A DNA stretch of 64,000 nt from Bacteroidales bacterium (GTDB taxonomy: Bacteria; Bacteroidota; Bacteroidia; Bacteroidales; F082): assembly GCA_023229135.1 (NCBI GenBank), contig JALNZT010000020.1:7872-71871 (forward strand), given 5' to 3'. Under the pieces are notes generated by a model. That model ran no database searches and had not been told where the DNA came from. It saw nothing but the letters and a program-made list of their open reading frames with translations. Below are positions 7,900 through 16,990 of the stretch, piece by piece; position 1 is the first letter of the stretch, and every line of letters begins with the position of its first letter. Position numbers and translations under genes: made by a program.

Positions 7900-8619
7900 A
7901 TGAAAAAATTAAAAATTGCACTGATCGGCTACGGTCGAATGGGTAAAGAAGTTGAAGCTGTGGCGCTTTCGCATGGACATGAAATTGTTGTCAGGCTCGA
8001 CAGTGAACGCGATTGGCTCGATAATTTGGATGAGCTGCTTAAAGCTGATGTTGCCATTGAGTTTTCAATTCCCGATAAGGCCGTCTCAAATATTCACAAA
8101 TGTTTCAATGCCAAAATTCCTATCGTTGTAGGCACCACCGGCTGGTATCACCGCCTCAGCGAGGTAGAAAGTTGGTGCGAGGCACAAAATCAGGCTATTT
8201 TTTATGCGCCAAACTACAGCATTGGCATGAATATGATGTTTGCGCTGAGCAAGCAAATGACCGAAATGGCAGCCAAATATGACTACAAGCTCAAGCTGAA
8301 AGAAATACATCACATACATAAATTGGACAAACCCAGCGGTACAGCGATTGAATTGGCCAAAATTGTAAGAAATAACCATCCTGTTATCGAAGGTTTTAGC
8401 CTCGAAGAAAAAAACAATCCGAAAATTTTACCCGTTGACGCCCTGCGCGAAGAGGAGGTAAATGGCATGCACGAACTCCGGCTGACTTCTGATGAAGACA
8501 GCCTAAGCCTGAAGCACGAAGCATACAGCCGCAAAGGCTTTGCAAAAGGTGCCGTGTTAGCAGCTGAATTCCTGCACAACAAAAAAGGTGTATTCACCAT
8601 GGCAGACATTTTTAAATAG
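7900..8619 (+). CDS. dapB: 4-hydroxy-tetrahydrodipicolinate reductase (DapB)
   Basis: A 239-residue NAD(P)H-dependent reductase of the lysine and meso-diaminopimelate pathway. The nucleotide-binding motif GYGRMGKEV is at ~10-18, GTTGW is at ~80-84, and APNYSIGMN at ~103-111. The catalytic and substrate segment HHIHKLDKPSGTA lies at ~138-150 with the active-site His pair and Lys. The length suits the short Bacteroidota form. It supplies diaminopimelate for peptidoglycan, which fits the neighbouring envelope genes. A 104-base gap separates it from DUF5683, so it may have its own promoter. Confidence 0.95.
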   Translation: MKKLKIALIGYGRMGKEVEAVALSHGHEIVVRLDSERDWLDNLDELLKADVAIEFSIPDKAVSNIHKCFNAKIPIVVGTTGWYHRLSEVESWCEAQNQAIFYAPNYSIGMNMMFALSKQMTEMAAKYDYKLKLKEIHHIHKLDKPSGTAIELAKIVRNNHPVIEGFSLEEKNNPKILPVDALREEEVNGMHELRLTSDEDSLSLKHEAYSRKGFAKGAVLAAEFLHNKKGVFTMADIFK

Positions 8620-8620
8620 T

Positions 8621-8663
8621 CTTTTCTTATCAAAGCCTGAAAAAGAGGAGTTTTCTTTCAGAC
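8621..8663. repeat. 43-bp dispersed repeat, copy 1
   Basis: The segment from CTTTTCTTATCAAAGCCT to TTTTCTTTCAGAC matches 25662-25704 at 41 of 43 positions. It lies directly behind the dapB stop. The second copy overlaps the palindrome behind hcp. I do not know the family. Confidence 0.75.
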
Positions 8664-8677
8664 ACTAAATAAGTCTT

Positions 8678-9133
8678 ATGAAACACGTTTTTTTGACCCG
8701 ATTTATGATCCTGCTGAGCCTAGCGCTCACATTGGGCTGCAGCAACTCAAGGCATGCAGCCAAAACAGAACAAGCTGTCAAGGCTTGTTTGCCTGTTCAA
8801 ATGGTGGAAAGCTACGAAGGAATTGATTCCGACTTTTTTGAGGTGCAAGAAGTTTTTGTTAACGACAACTGCCTCAACGTAATACTCACTTATGGCGGTG
8901 GCTGCGGCGATGTGGGTTATGAGGTTTTTTATGATAATATTGTCTTACAATCCTACCCGCCGCAGCTGTACTTGATGTTGAAATTTACCGATAACGATCC
9001 CTGTCGTGCCATCGAAATGGACACTGTTAGTATTGATTTGTCGCGATTTGAGTCTATGGCGCGTGCCGGAGGACTACAAATCGGCCTGGCAGGCACTCCC
9101 CAACAGATAACTTATGCGCTGCCATTGAGGTGA
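8678..9133 (+). CDS. Small lipoprotein of unknown function
   Basis: A 151-residue protein with a lipoprotein signal peptide. The hydrophobic core FMILLSLALTLG ends at the lipobox LTLGC, so Cys21 would be the lipidated residue. The mature part is about 130 residues with five further cysteines, including CLPVQ, NDNCLNV and GGGCGDVGYE, which could form disulfides after export. I recognise no named family. It lies between dapB and lepB, a position occupied in relatives by varied small genes. Outer or inner membrane attachment cannot be decided. Confidence 0.7.
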   Translation: MKHVFLTRFMILLSLALTLGCSNSRHAAKTEQAVKACLPVQMVESYEGIDSDFFEVQEVFVNDNCLNVILTYGGGCGDVGYEVFYDNIVLQSYPPQLYLMLKFTDNDPCRAIEMDTVSIDLSRFESMARAGGLQIGLAGTPQQITYALPLR

Positions 9134-9207
9134 TTACGAATTATTAACAAAAATTGACGGCAAGTTTGCCTTCACTTTCCTAATTTAGCCGTTTAAAATA
9201 CCTTAAC

Positions 9208-10722
9208 ATGTTCGAGCTGGTTATAATTATTCCTTTACTCTTTACGGTTCCTACGGTTTTTGCCTGGAAACTTTTTTTAAAAGCAGGCAAACCAGGCTAT
9301 TATAGCCTAATCCCTTTCTTTAATCTGTACGTAATGTTACAGATTATCAAGAAACCGCTTTGGTGGTTGGTGTTGCTGATTATTCCGTTCCTCAACGTAT
9401 TTGTGTTTATGCTAATGCTTGTTGAGCTGGTGAAGTGCTTCGGCAAATATGGCCTCGGACAGCAGTTTTTGGCGGTGATTGTGCCTTTTGTTTATTTGCC
9501 CATCATCAGCTTTGAAAAAGATGTTTCCTATGCCGATCCCAAAAGCACCGAACAACCCAAAAAGGGGCCTGTTCGCGAGTGGCTCGATGCCATTATTTTT
9601 GCTGTAGTGGCAGCCACCATTATCCGGACTTTCTTGTTTGAAGCCTACACCATTCCCACTTCAAGTATGGAAAAATCCTTGCTGGTTGGTGATTTTTTGT
9701 TTGTCAGCAAGATTGCCTACGGCCCGAAAATTCCCAATACACCCATCGCTTTTCCTTTTGTGCATCACACCTTGCCCTGGAGTCAGACCGCGAAATCTTA
9801 TGTAGAATGGATAAAATTGCCCTATTACCGTTTTGCCGGGCTGGGCGATGTGGAACGCAATGATGCCGTTGTATTTAATTATCCTGCCGGCGATACGGTG
9901 AGCGACCGCTTCCAAAGCAATGTGAGTTATTATTCCTTAATCAGGGAATATGGCCGCGAACGTGTTTGGAGCGATGAACGAAATTTTGGAAATATCATCA
10001 GTCGTCCGGTCGACAAACGTGAAAACTATATCAAACGCGGCGTGGGAATGCCCGGCGACACTATTTTAATCAAAAATGCGGAGCTTTTTGTAAATGGTTC
10101 GCCAGCCAACACGCCTGGTACTGTGCAGTTTAAATATTTGGTAAAGACAGACGGGACGATGATAAACCAGCGCCTGCTCGACCGCTATAATATTACCGAA
10201 GGCAAACGCCTTAGCATGCCCGACGAATATATTTTCTGGATAAGTCAGGAGGTGGCTGATGAGCTAAAAATGCTGCCCAACGTAAAATCCATCACGAAAG
10301 ATGTAGAAATTGCTGGTCAATGGAGTCCTGATGTATTTCCAAACAGTGAAAACTACGCCTGGAATATCGACAATTTTGGTCCGCTTTGGATACCTGAAGC
10401 TGGCGTTACGGTTAAACTTACAACAGAAAACCTACCGCTTTACAGCCGAATTATCCACGCTTATGAAGGCCATGAGTTGCAAGTAAAAGATAACCAGATT
10501 TTTATCGACGGCGAGCCGGCCAACAGCTACACCTTCGCCATGGATTATTATTGGATGATGGGCGATAACCGTCATAACTCGGCAGATTCACGTATTTGGG
10601 GTTTTGTGCCACGCGATCATATCGTTGGAAAAGCCGTCTTTGTTTGGCTTTCGCTGGATCCTAACAAATCTGTCTTTAGCGGGAAAGTACGTTTTGATAA
10701 ATCAATGAGAATTGTAAAATAA
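9208..10722 (+). CDS. lepB: Signal peptidase I with extra N-terminal membrane domain
   Basis: A 504-residue protein, about twice the length of E. coli-like minimal signal peptidases. Residues 1-100 form a multi-pass domain (SLIPFFNLYVML, PLWWLVLLIIPFLNVFVF) resembling DUF5684. The peptidase domain follows with the transmembrane anchor at ~126-145. The catalytic Ser lies in IPTSSMEKSLL (box B, ~149-159), the catalytic Lys in YIKRGVGMPGD (box D, ~273-283) and box E is MGDNRHNSADSR near residue 450. It cleaves signal peptides from Sec-exported proteins. The long insert between boxes D and E is usual in Bacteroidota. It is followed 13 bases later by the cyclophilin gene. Confidence 0.93.
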   Translation: MFELVIIIPLLFTVPTVFAWKLFLKAGKPGYYSLIPFFNLYVMLQIIKKPLWWLVLLIIPFLNVFVFMLMLVELVKCFGKYGLGQQFLAVIVPFVYLPIISFEKDVSYADPKSTEQPKKGPVREWLDAIIFAVVAATIIRTFLFEAYTIPTSSMEKSLLVGDFLFVSKIAYGPKIPNTPIAFPFVHHTLPWSQTAKSYVEWIKLPYYRFAGLGDVERNDAVVFNYPAGDTVSDRFQSNVSYYSLIREYGRERVWSDERNFGNIISRPVDKRENYIKRGVGMPGDTILIKNAELFVNGSPANTPGTVQFKYLVKTDGTMINQRLLDRYNITEGKRLSMPDEYIFWISQEVADELKMLPNVKSITKDVEIAGQWSPDVFPNSENYAWNIDNFGPLWIPEAGVTVKLTTENLPLYSRIIHAYEGHELQVKDNQIFIDGEPANSYTFAMDYYWMMGDNRHNSADSRIWGFVPRDHIVGKAVFVWLSLDPNKSVFSGKVRFDKSMRIVK

Positions 10723-10735
10723 ACAAATATATAGC

Positions 10736-11173
10736 ATGAAAAAAGTAAAACTGGAAACAGAAAAAGGAACAATGCTCATCGAGCTATTTGAAGATGACGC
10801 ACCAAAAACAGTAGAAAATTTCGTAAACCTGATTAACGATGGCTTTTATGACGGGCTGTCTTTTCACCGTGTCATTCCAAATTTCGTGATTCAGGGTGGC
10901 TGCCCCAAAGGCGATGGAACCGGCGGTCCGGGTTATAAAATCAATTGCGAACTCGATGGCGAAAGGCAATTTCATGACCGTGGCGTACTCTCAATGGCCC
11001 ATGCCGGAAGAAATACTGGCGGATCACAGTTTTTTATCTGCCACAGCCGCGCCAACACAGCACACCTCGATCGCAACCATACCGTTTTCGGAAAAGTAAT
11101 TGAAAATATTGATGTTGTTGATAAAATTCAACAAGGCGATAAAATGCTTAAACTAACAGTGATAGAAGGATAA
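10736..11173 (+). CDS. Peptidyl-prolyl cis-trans isomerase, cyclophilin type
   Basis: A 145-residue single-domain cyclophilin. Motifs are FHRVIPNFVIQGG (~42-54) with the catalytic Arg, GGSQFFI (~94-100) and LDRNHTVFGKV (~109-119). There is no signal peptide, so it acts in the cytoplasm in protein folding. It lies 13 bases behind lepB and probably belongs to its transcript. A strong terminator follows at 11272. Length and motifs are standard for the PpiB-like group. Confidence 0.93.
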   Translation: MKKVKLETEKGTMLIELFEDDAPKTVENFVNLINDGFYDGLSFHRVIPNFVIQGGCPKGDGTGGPGYKINCELDGERQFHDRGVLSMAHAGRNTGGSQFFICHSRANTAHLDRNHTVFGKVIENIDVVDKIQQGDKMLKLTVIEG

Positions 11174-11271
11174 TGCTGCCGCTTTAAGTTTTTTCGCTTC
11201 GCGTTGTAATACCTATTACATCTCGTAACGAAAGATTTAAGGCTGATTTCCTGAAAGATTATTTCACTTAG

Positions 11272-11306
11272 AAAAGAACCTGGATTTAAAAGCAGGTTCT
11301 TTTTTT
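11272..11306 (+). terminator. Rho-independent terminator of the lepB-cyclophilin unit
   Basis: The stem AAAAGAACCTG/CAGGTTCTTTT (11 bp) encloses a 10-base loop and is followed by a run of Ts. It lies about 100 bases behind the cyclophilin stop. Confidence 0.85.
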
Positions 11307-11316
11307 ATTGATGCAA

Positions 11317-11514
11317 GTCAGGTTGCGACTAATTCGAGCACGTTAAAATAGTCGCCCCCTGACTGTTGCTTAGGTTAAAGTCAGAGCGCGACTTATAGGT
11401 GGGAAAGTCAGGGTGCGACTAATACGAGTACGTTAAAATAGTCGCCCCCTGACTGTTGCTTGGGTTAAAATCAGAGTGCGACTGTTTGACGTCGCTTTAT
11501 AGTCGCACCCTGAC
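11317..11514. repeat. Array of REP-like hairpins, 90-bp period
   Basis: Two units start at 11317 and 11407 with a 90-bp period. Each has a left arm GTCAGG(T/G)TGCGACT, a 19-base spacer ending ACGTTAAAAT and a right arm AGTCGCCCCCTGAC, then a partial left arm TCAGAG(C/T)GCGACT. The array closes with a perfect right arm AGTCGCACCCTGAC (11501-11514). The arms match the hairpin beside the RAYT at 673-717. The arrangement resembles a BIME (clustered REP pairs). It fills most of the gap between the terminator and the DUF4625 promoter. Confidence 0.8.
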
Positions 11515-11629
11515 TGACAGATACTTGCACCAGTGGGGTTTAGATAGCTATAAAGGACGATGAAAATTCACGTATATTTAGAATTCATTTCCCGATTTTT
11601 GAAACGATAAAGTATGCCTCTAAAAAATG

Positions 11630-11637
11630 TAACTTTG
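11630..11637 (+). promoter_or_regulatory. -7 box before the DUF4625 gene
   Basis: TAACTTTG matches the Bacteroidota -7 consensus TAnnTTTG and lies 50 bases before the start codon. No well-spaced -33 TTG was seen. Confidence 0.5.
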
Positions 11638-11687
11638 CCGATTAACTTCATGAAATTTATTTAAGTCTAATAGATATATCTATCGAC

Positions 11688-12545
11688 ATGCAAAACAAAC
11701 GTTTTTTACTTTTTTCCTTATTTATTGCTGTAGCTATGATGGCTGCCTCTTGTAGCAAGGATAGTGATGATCCTCAAGAAGAAAAAGACACTGGAAAACC
11801 GGAGATTTATTTGAGTTTACCAGTCAATGGTGCAAGTAGTAATCCGGGTGATTCAATTGAATTTAGTGTTAGATTTGTGGACAACAAAGAGTTGGGTGGC
11901 TATAAAATTGATGTCCACTTTAATGATGGACACGAACATAAGTCTGTTACTAACGAAGGTAAGTGGTCCTTCGAGAAAAGCTACACTTTTGAGCCTGGAA
12001 GCACGGATGTTACCCTGATGCACGACGATGTAAGAATTCCTACAGAGGTTGATGGTGTGCCAATTTATGCCGGAGACTACCACTTTTTGGTTTATTGCAC
12101 AGACAAAGCCGGCAATGAGGAGTTTGTGGCACGCAATATCATTATTGTTGACCTACCTGACGAAACCGGTCCTGTCATTGAAATTTCACTTTCGCCTGCC
12201 ACAGACCAAGAGTTTACGCGTGGTGATACGATCAGAATGAATGGGAAAGTTGCTGATAATAAGCGTTTAAACAATGTATTAGTAGCTTTGATGAGAAGCT
12301 CTTCGACAGAAGAAATGGTAAATGAAACGGATGCCTTTGCAATAATTTTCAACGGTAAAGAACAGCTTAATGGGCCAAGTAATTTTAGTTTTGCGTCCTC
12401 TATTATCTTTGGCCAGGCACAAGATAACAATGTGCCGCCGCGTGATATTACCTGGGCGCGCGGAAACTTTTATTTGATTGTAAAAGCCAGCGACGATAGC
12501 GGGAATATTACATTTAGTGAAAAATACCCTGTCAAGCTGAAATAA
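11688..12545 (+). CDS. DUF4625 domain lipoprotein
   Basis: A 285-residue lipoprotein. The signal peptide FLLFSLFIAVAMMAAS ends at Cys22 (MAASC), and the acidic stretch SKDSDDPQEEKD after the cysteine resembles the export signal seen on surface lipoproteins of the phylum. Two beta-rich repeats follow (about 35-155 and 158-285), both starting with a GKPEIYLSLP- or GPVIEISLSP-like strand, as in DUF4625 proteins, which have Ig-like folds. No catalytic residues are visible. It has its own -7 box and is a single-gene unit. A role at the cell surface is inference. Confidence 0.8.
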   Translation: MQNKRFLLFSLFIAVAMMAASCSKDSDDPQEEKDTGKPEIYLSLPVNGASSNPGDSIEFSVRFVDNKELGGYKIDVHFNDGHEHKSVTNEGKWSFEKSYTFEPGSTDVTLMHDDVRIPTEVDGVPIYAGDYHFLVYCTDKAGNEEFVARNIIIVDLPDETGPVIEISLSPATDQEFTRGDTIRMNGKVADNKRLNNVLVALMRSSSTEEMVNETDAFAIIFNGKEQLNGPSNFSFASSIIFGQAQDNNVPPRDITWARGNFYLIVKASDDSGNITFSEKYPVKLK

Positions 12546-12645
12546 TTTTTTCCGGAAATAATCTGTTTGAGACACTTTCTTAATGATGGAAAGTGCTTCT
12601 GTTTGTCTGTTACTTTTATTAACGAATTCTTCCCCGCATTTTTTC

Positions 12646-12653
12646 TACTTTTG
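12646..12653 (+). promoter_or_regulatory. -7 box before ftsK
   Basis: TACTTTTG matches TAnnTTTG 27 bases before the ftsK start codon. The -33 element is not clear. Confidence 0.5.
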
Positions 12654-12680
12654 TAAACTGATGTGAAATAAATCCAGAAC

Positions 12681-15176
12681 ATGGCGAAAACCGTTAATAA
12701 GTTAAAAACGAACACTTTTAAGAAAAAAGAGGCTGCAACGAACGACACCAAAAAAACTGCACCCTCCAAAAAACCAACAGCTAAAAAATCCATCAATTTT
12801 TCTTCGGCAAAAACGAAAAAGTTGATCGGCGTTTTACTGGTGTTCCTGGCACTCTATCTCGCTATGGCGTTCACCTCCTTTTTTATCAATTGGTTTAGGC
12901 AGATCACCGATGATATGGATGCCAATATTACGGTAAGCCAGTTATTTACGGATGTAGAAATGAATATCCGCAACTGGACTGGAAACTTGGGCGCATTTAT
13001 GGCGCAATTTCTTGTTAAAGAAGGCTTTGGATTAGGAGCTTTTTATCTCGCGTTCATTCTGTTAACTATTGGTATTCAGCTTGGTACTGGCGTTAGGCTG
13101 CTGAAAGTCTGGCCGATGTGGAAGTATGGATTTTTCAGTTTTTTGTGGCTGCCACTGTTGTTGGCCATGCTATTTCAATCAGACCCTTATAACATTCTTG
13201 GTGGGGTGCTGGGGAGTTATGTCTATGTTTACCTTAAAGGACTAATTGGGACAGCTGGTATTATTATTGCGTTATTGTTCACTTTTGCTGCCTGGCTTGT
13301 TACTACTTTTAACCTTACTTTTTCAGCAACTCGCGATAAGAAACCCAAAGAAAAGGCTACGACTGCTAAATCTTCTGTCCCATTAACCGACCAATACAAT
13401 ACGATTGAATTTGCTGTAGATGAGGAAGATGATGACGATGCAGTGATGAAACAGCTTGCGAAAAATAAAACAGCGAATAAATTCAAAGATGAGCTGGAAG
13501 ACGGCTCAGTTGAGTTGGAGGTTGACCTGCCGGAAACGGAAAATGAGAGCCTCAAAAAAGAAGAAAATACAGAAGAAATAGAGTTTGATATCGTGCCTCA
13601 GAAAAAGGAAGAAACCAAAAAGAAAGGCACCATCGAACGGCAGGGACTTGATACCCATTTTGATCCTACACTCGATTTACCGGACTATCAATTTCCTCAC
13701 CTGGATTTGCTTAACGATTACGGCGATGGCGGCGTGAGCGTGGAACGTACCGAGCTGGAATCCAATAAAAAACGTATTGTCGAAACGCTTTCCAACTACA
13801 ATATCGGCATCGAGAAAATTAAGGCAACCATCGGGCCTACCGTTACTTTATACGAAATTGTACCATCAGCCGGTGTACGTATTTCGAAAATTAAAGGCCT
13901 GGAGGACGATATCGCGCTGAGCCTATCTGCCACCGGAATACGTATTATCGCCCCAATCCCGGGCAAAGGTACCGTGGGTATCGAAGTGCCAAATCAAAAG
14001 CCGGAAATTGTCTCGATGCGTACCATTATTGGCTCAGAAAAATTTGCCAACAACAATTACGAATTGCCTTTCGGCCTGGGAAAAACCATCTCCAACGAGA
14101 GCTTCGTAGCTGACCTCGCCAAGATGCCACACATCCTGATGGCTGGCGCAACCGGTCAGGGAAAATCCGTTGGCCTTAATGCGGTAATCGCCTCTTTGCT
14201 GTATTGCAAGCATCCCGCCGAGCTGAAATTTGTAATGGTAGATCCAAAAAAAGTAGAACTCAGCCTGTTTAGTCGCATCGAACGTCATTACCTGGCCAAA
14301 TTGCCCGATTCCGAAGAGGCAATTATTACCGACACCCGAAAGGTGGTACGCACGCTCAACTCGCTGAGTATCGAGATGGACAACCGCTACGAGCTGCTCA
14401 AAGATGCGCAAGTACGTAATATCAAGGAATATAACGTGAAATTCAAAAATAGAAAACTCAACCCGATGCACGGGCACCGTTTTCTACCTTATATTGTTTT
14501 GGTGGTCGACGAGTTTGCTGACCTGATTATGACCGCCGGAAAAGAAATCGAAGGCCCGATCACGCGCCTGGCGCAACTGGCGCGTGCCGTTGGTATTCAT
14601 CTGATTATCGCAACCCAGCGGCCTTCAGTAAATATCATTACCGGAACCATCAAGGCCAACTTCCCGGCGCGAATTGCTTTTCGGGTTATCTCGCGCATTG
14701 ATTCACGTACTATTCTCGACTCCAACGGCGCCGATCAGTTGATCGGCCGGGGTGATATGTTACTGTCAACCGGAAGCGATCTGGTGCGCCTGCAATGTGC
14801 TTTTATTGATACACCCGAAGTGGAAAAACTCACCGAGTTTATTGGTTCCCAACGCGGCTATCCCGATGCCTATCACCTGCCCGAATATGCCGAGGAACAA
14901 GACGAACGCGTTGAGGTATATGATGCCAGCGAACGCGACGAACTGTTTGAAGATGCCGCCCGGATTATCGTGCAAACCCAACAAGGATCTACTTCCTTAT
15001 TGCAGCGCAAACTGAAACTGGGCTATAACCGCGCCGGAAGAATTATCGACCAGCTGGAAGCTGCCGGGATCGTCGGCCCTTTCGAGGGAAGCAAAGCCCG
15101 CGAAGTAAGAGTGGCCAACGAAATGGCTTTGGAACAGTTTTTGAAAGACCTTAATGGTAACCTTAACGAAAATTAA
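12681..15176 (+). CDS. ftsK: DNA translocase FtsK
   Basis: An 831-residue septal DNA pump that clears and aligns chromosomes at division. A basic N-terminus precedes four membrane segments (about 48-70, 110-132, 142-165 and 180-212). An acidic linker (~235-330) follows, then the motor: Walker A GATGQGKSVG near residue 489 and Walker B VVDEFADL near 610. The C-terminal gamma winged helix (KLGYNRAGRIIDQLE, ~777-791) reads polar DNA motifs. All parts are present. The stop overlaps the region of the next gene by 1-2 bases, so ftsK and the LolA-like gene are probably coupled. Confidence 0.95.
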   Translation: MAKTVNKLKTNTFKKKEAATNDTKKTAPSKKPTAKKSINFSSAKTKKLIGVLLVFLALYLAMAFTSFFINWFRQITDDMDANITVSQLFTDVEMNIRNWTGNLGAFMAQFLVKEGFGLGAFYLAFILLTIGIQLGTGVRLLKVWPMWKYGFFSFLWLPLLLAMLFQSDPYNILGGVLGSYVYVYLKGLIGTAGIIIALLFTFAAWLVTTFNLTFSATRDKKPKEKATTAKSSVPLTDQYNTIEFAVDEEDDDDAVMKQLAKNKTANKFKDELEDGSVELEVDLPETENESLKKEENTEEIEFDIVPQKKEETKKKGTIERQGLDTHFDPTLDLPDYQFPHLDLLNDYGDGGVSVERTELESNKKRIVETLSNYNIGIEKIKATIGPTVTLYEIVPSAGVRISKIKGLEDDIALSLSATGIRIIAPIPGKGTVGIEVPNQKPEIVSMRTIIGSEKFANNNYELPFGLGKTISNESFVADLAKMPHILMAGATGQGKSVGLNAVIASLLYCKHPAELKFVMVDPKKVELSLFSRIERHYLAKLPDSEEAIITDTRKVVRTLNSLSIEMDNRYELLKDAQVRNIKEYNVKFKNRKLNPMHGHRFLPYIVLVVDEFADLIMTAGKEIEGPITRLAQLARAVGIHLIIATQRPSVNIITGTIKANFPARIAFRVISRIDSRTILDSNGADQLIGRGDMLLSTGSDLVRLQCAFIDTPEVEKLTEFIGSQRGYPDAYHLPEYAEEQDERVEVYDASERDELFEDAARIIVQTQQGSTSLLQRKLKLGYNRAGRIIDQLEAAGIVGPFEGSKAREVRVANEMALEQFLKDLNGNLNEN

Positions 15177-15177
15177 A

Positions 15178-15816
15178 ATGAAATTGATGAAATCTGCCCT
15201 AACCCTTTCCCTGATGTTGTTGTTTAGTAGTGTTTTTGCCCAGCAAAAAGCTGATGAACTATTGAAAAAAGTAATCGACAAAACAAAGACTTACAGTGCC
15301 CTTAAGATTGATTTTGAGTACCGCATGCTCAATGTTGATGCAGGTATTGATGAGGTTAAAGAAGGTGTTGTGTATGTAAAAGGCGATGCCTATAAACTTG
15401 TTATGGCCGGCCAGACTGTAATTTCAGATGGAGAGACAATCTGGACTTACCTGGAAGATTCTGAGGAGGTTATGGTGAGCGATGCTGCCGAAGGTGAAGA
15501 TAATATTACACCAAGTAGCATCTTAACATCTTATTACGAAGACCATAAAATCAGTTATGTCAAAAACCGCAGGAATGAAGTTATGGGACAAGAAACCATA
15601 GAGCTAAAACCACAAGAGGGTAAAAAATTTGCGAAAATTCAAATTACCATCGACACAGACAATCTGAAAATTAAAAGCTTTTCCATCTTTGATAATGGAG
15701 GCAATGAGTTTATTTATAAGCTCAAATCTATGGAGGAAATGAAAGTAGTTAAAGCAGGTTTTTTCACTTTTAATAAAGCAGACTTTCCCGATGTGGATGT
15801 AATTGATATGAGATAA
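15178..15816 (+). CDS. LolA-like outer membrane lipoprotein carrier protein
   Basis: A LolA/LolB-fold periplasmic protein. The signal peptide ALTLSLMLLFSSVFAQQ cleaves near FAQ. The mature part begins KADELLKKVIDKTKTYSALKIDFEY, the usual first helix and strand of the LolA fold. Later strands include GDAYKLVMAGQTVISDGETIW and FFTFNKADFPDVDVIDMR. It shuttles lipoproteins across the periplasm or is a paralogue with another hydrophobic ligand. I use the ATG at 15178; a start at 15154 inside ftsK adds eight residues before the signal peptide, and MKSALT at 15187 is also possible. Location just behind ftsK is common in Bacteroidota. Confidence 0.85.
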   Translation: MKLMKSALTLSLMLLFSSVFAQQKADELLKKVIDKTKTYSALKIDFEYRMLNVDAGIDEVKEGVVYVKGDAYKLVMAGQTVISDGETIWTYLEDSEEVMVSDAAEGEDNITPSSILTSYYEDHKISYVKNRRNEVMGQETIELKPQEGKKFAKIQITIDTDNLKIKSFSIFDNGGNEFIYKLKSMEEMKVVKAGFFTFNKADFPDVDVIDMR

Positions 15817-15831
15817 TGAAATAGTGAAATA

Positions 15832-16608
15832 ATGAGACTAGGTATTGCTGTCTGCTTATTTTTGCTGCCATACTGGCTTTTTTCTCAAGTAAACACCGAA
15901 CGTTACAGAAAAGATTATGAAACGATGGGCTTTGTGTTTACCAATACTACTGGCTTTAATTACGAGACAGGAAATAATGAAGAACTCGAAATAAATGAGG
16001 CTATTCGGCTAGACTGGAATAATCCTATTCAGGATTATTACGCAATAATTGAGTATGATTTTAAAACTGCCAGTAAAATAAAAACTAAGGATAAAGGGTT
16101 TATTCACTTAAGAACTATTCACGATTTCAAAAAAAATTATTTCTTTGGAGAGGTATTTACACAGCTCGAATTTGATCGTTTCCTCAATCTACGATCGCGC
16201 TTTTTGTTTGGAGGCGGTTTTCGCCTTGATTTTATTTCAATGTTTAAAGATAATGATACTGCACAAAATAACGTCAAACTTTTTGCAGGGGTAGGGCTGA
16301 TGTATGAAAATGAAGTTTATTCGAGTGAGGGGACTGTATATATCAGTCATTTACGTTCTACAAATTATCTTTCTCTTATTATGACGGTAACAGAAGATAT
16401 TGACTTGGGTGCCGTATATTATTACCAGCCTGCGCTTGTAGATTTTAAAGACTATCGATACACCGTTGATCTACGACTTAGGATGAAATTGTCGGGGAAG
16501 CTTTCGCTCTTGATGACGGCGCGTCGAAAATATCGAAGTATGATTGTGGATGAAACTGATAAAAACGATTTCGAGCTAAAAGCCGCTATTGTTATTAAGC
16601 TTCCTTAA
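15832..16608 (+). CDS. DUF481-like outer membrane beta-barrel protein
   Basis: A 258-residue secreted protein with an N-terminal signal (AVCLFLLPYWLFSQ). The mature part shows alternating hydrophobic strands and aromatic residues, such as SRFLFGGGFRLDFI, LFAGVGLMYENEVY and IDLGAVYYYQPALVDF, and it ends with a short hydrophobic strand (AIVIKLP). This is the pattern of a small beta-barrel resembling DUF481 proteins. The function is unknown. The gene starts 16 bases after the LolA-like gene and overlaps the 3' end of the convergent DUF423 gene by 14 bases. Confidence 0.65.
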   Translation: MRLGIAVCLFLLPYWLFSQVNTERYRKDYETMGFVFTNTTGFNYETGNNEELEINEAIRLDWNNPIQDYYAIIEYDFKTASKIKTKDKGFIHLRTIHDFKKNYFFGEVFTQLEFDRFLNLRSRFLFGGGFRLDFISMFKDNDTAQNNVKLFAGVGLMYENEVYSSEGTVYISHLRSTNYLSLIMTVTEDIDLGAVYYYQPALVDFKDYRYTVDLRLRMKLSGKLSLLMTARRKYRSMIVDETDKNDFELKAAIVIKLP

Positions 16609-16990
16609 AACTCCTTACGCTAAGGATAAAAAGCATCAGCCAACCGCTAATCATCAGCAGTCCGCCAATTGGTGTTACCGGCCCGAGCCACGAAAAGTTG
16701 ATGCCTGTGAGGTCTGAGGTGGACAACAAATAAATAGAACCCGAAAAAAACAGTGTGCCAAAGGTGAAAAGGTAATAAGCAGCACTGCAAAGTTTGCCTT
16801 TGAACCGGGTAGGAAGGACTGCCAGAAAAAGTATCGCCAGCGCGTGAAATATCTGATAGCGTACCCCCGTTTCAAAACTCAATAAATCAGGTTGACTGAT
16901 GTTTTCGCGCAACCAATGTGCACCTAGAGCACCAAATAATACGGCCAATCCTGCAAATAAACTGCCTGTCCAGATATATGTTTTTTCCAT
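16595..16990 (-). CDS. DUF423 family small membrane protein
   Basis: A 131-residue four-helix membrane protein of the DUF423 (YgdD-like) family. The signature is GALGAHWLRE (~21-30), followed by FETGVRYQIFHALAILFL (~39-56). Later segments are TFGTLFFSGSIYLL and PVTPIGGLLMISGWLML. The family occurs across bacteria without a proven function. A possible minus-strand -7 box (TACTTTTG, complement of 17074-17081) precedes it. It converges with the beta-barrel gene and their ends overlap by 14 bases. Confidence 0.88.
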   Translation of the reverse strand: MEKTYIWTGSLFAGLAVLFGALGAHWLRENISQPDLLSFETGVRYQIFHALAILFLAVLPTRFKGKLCSAAYYLFTFGTLFFSGSIYLLSTSDLTGINFSWLGPVTPIGGLLMISGWLMLFILSVRSFKEA

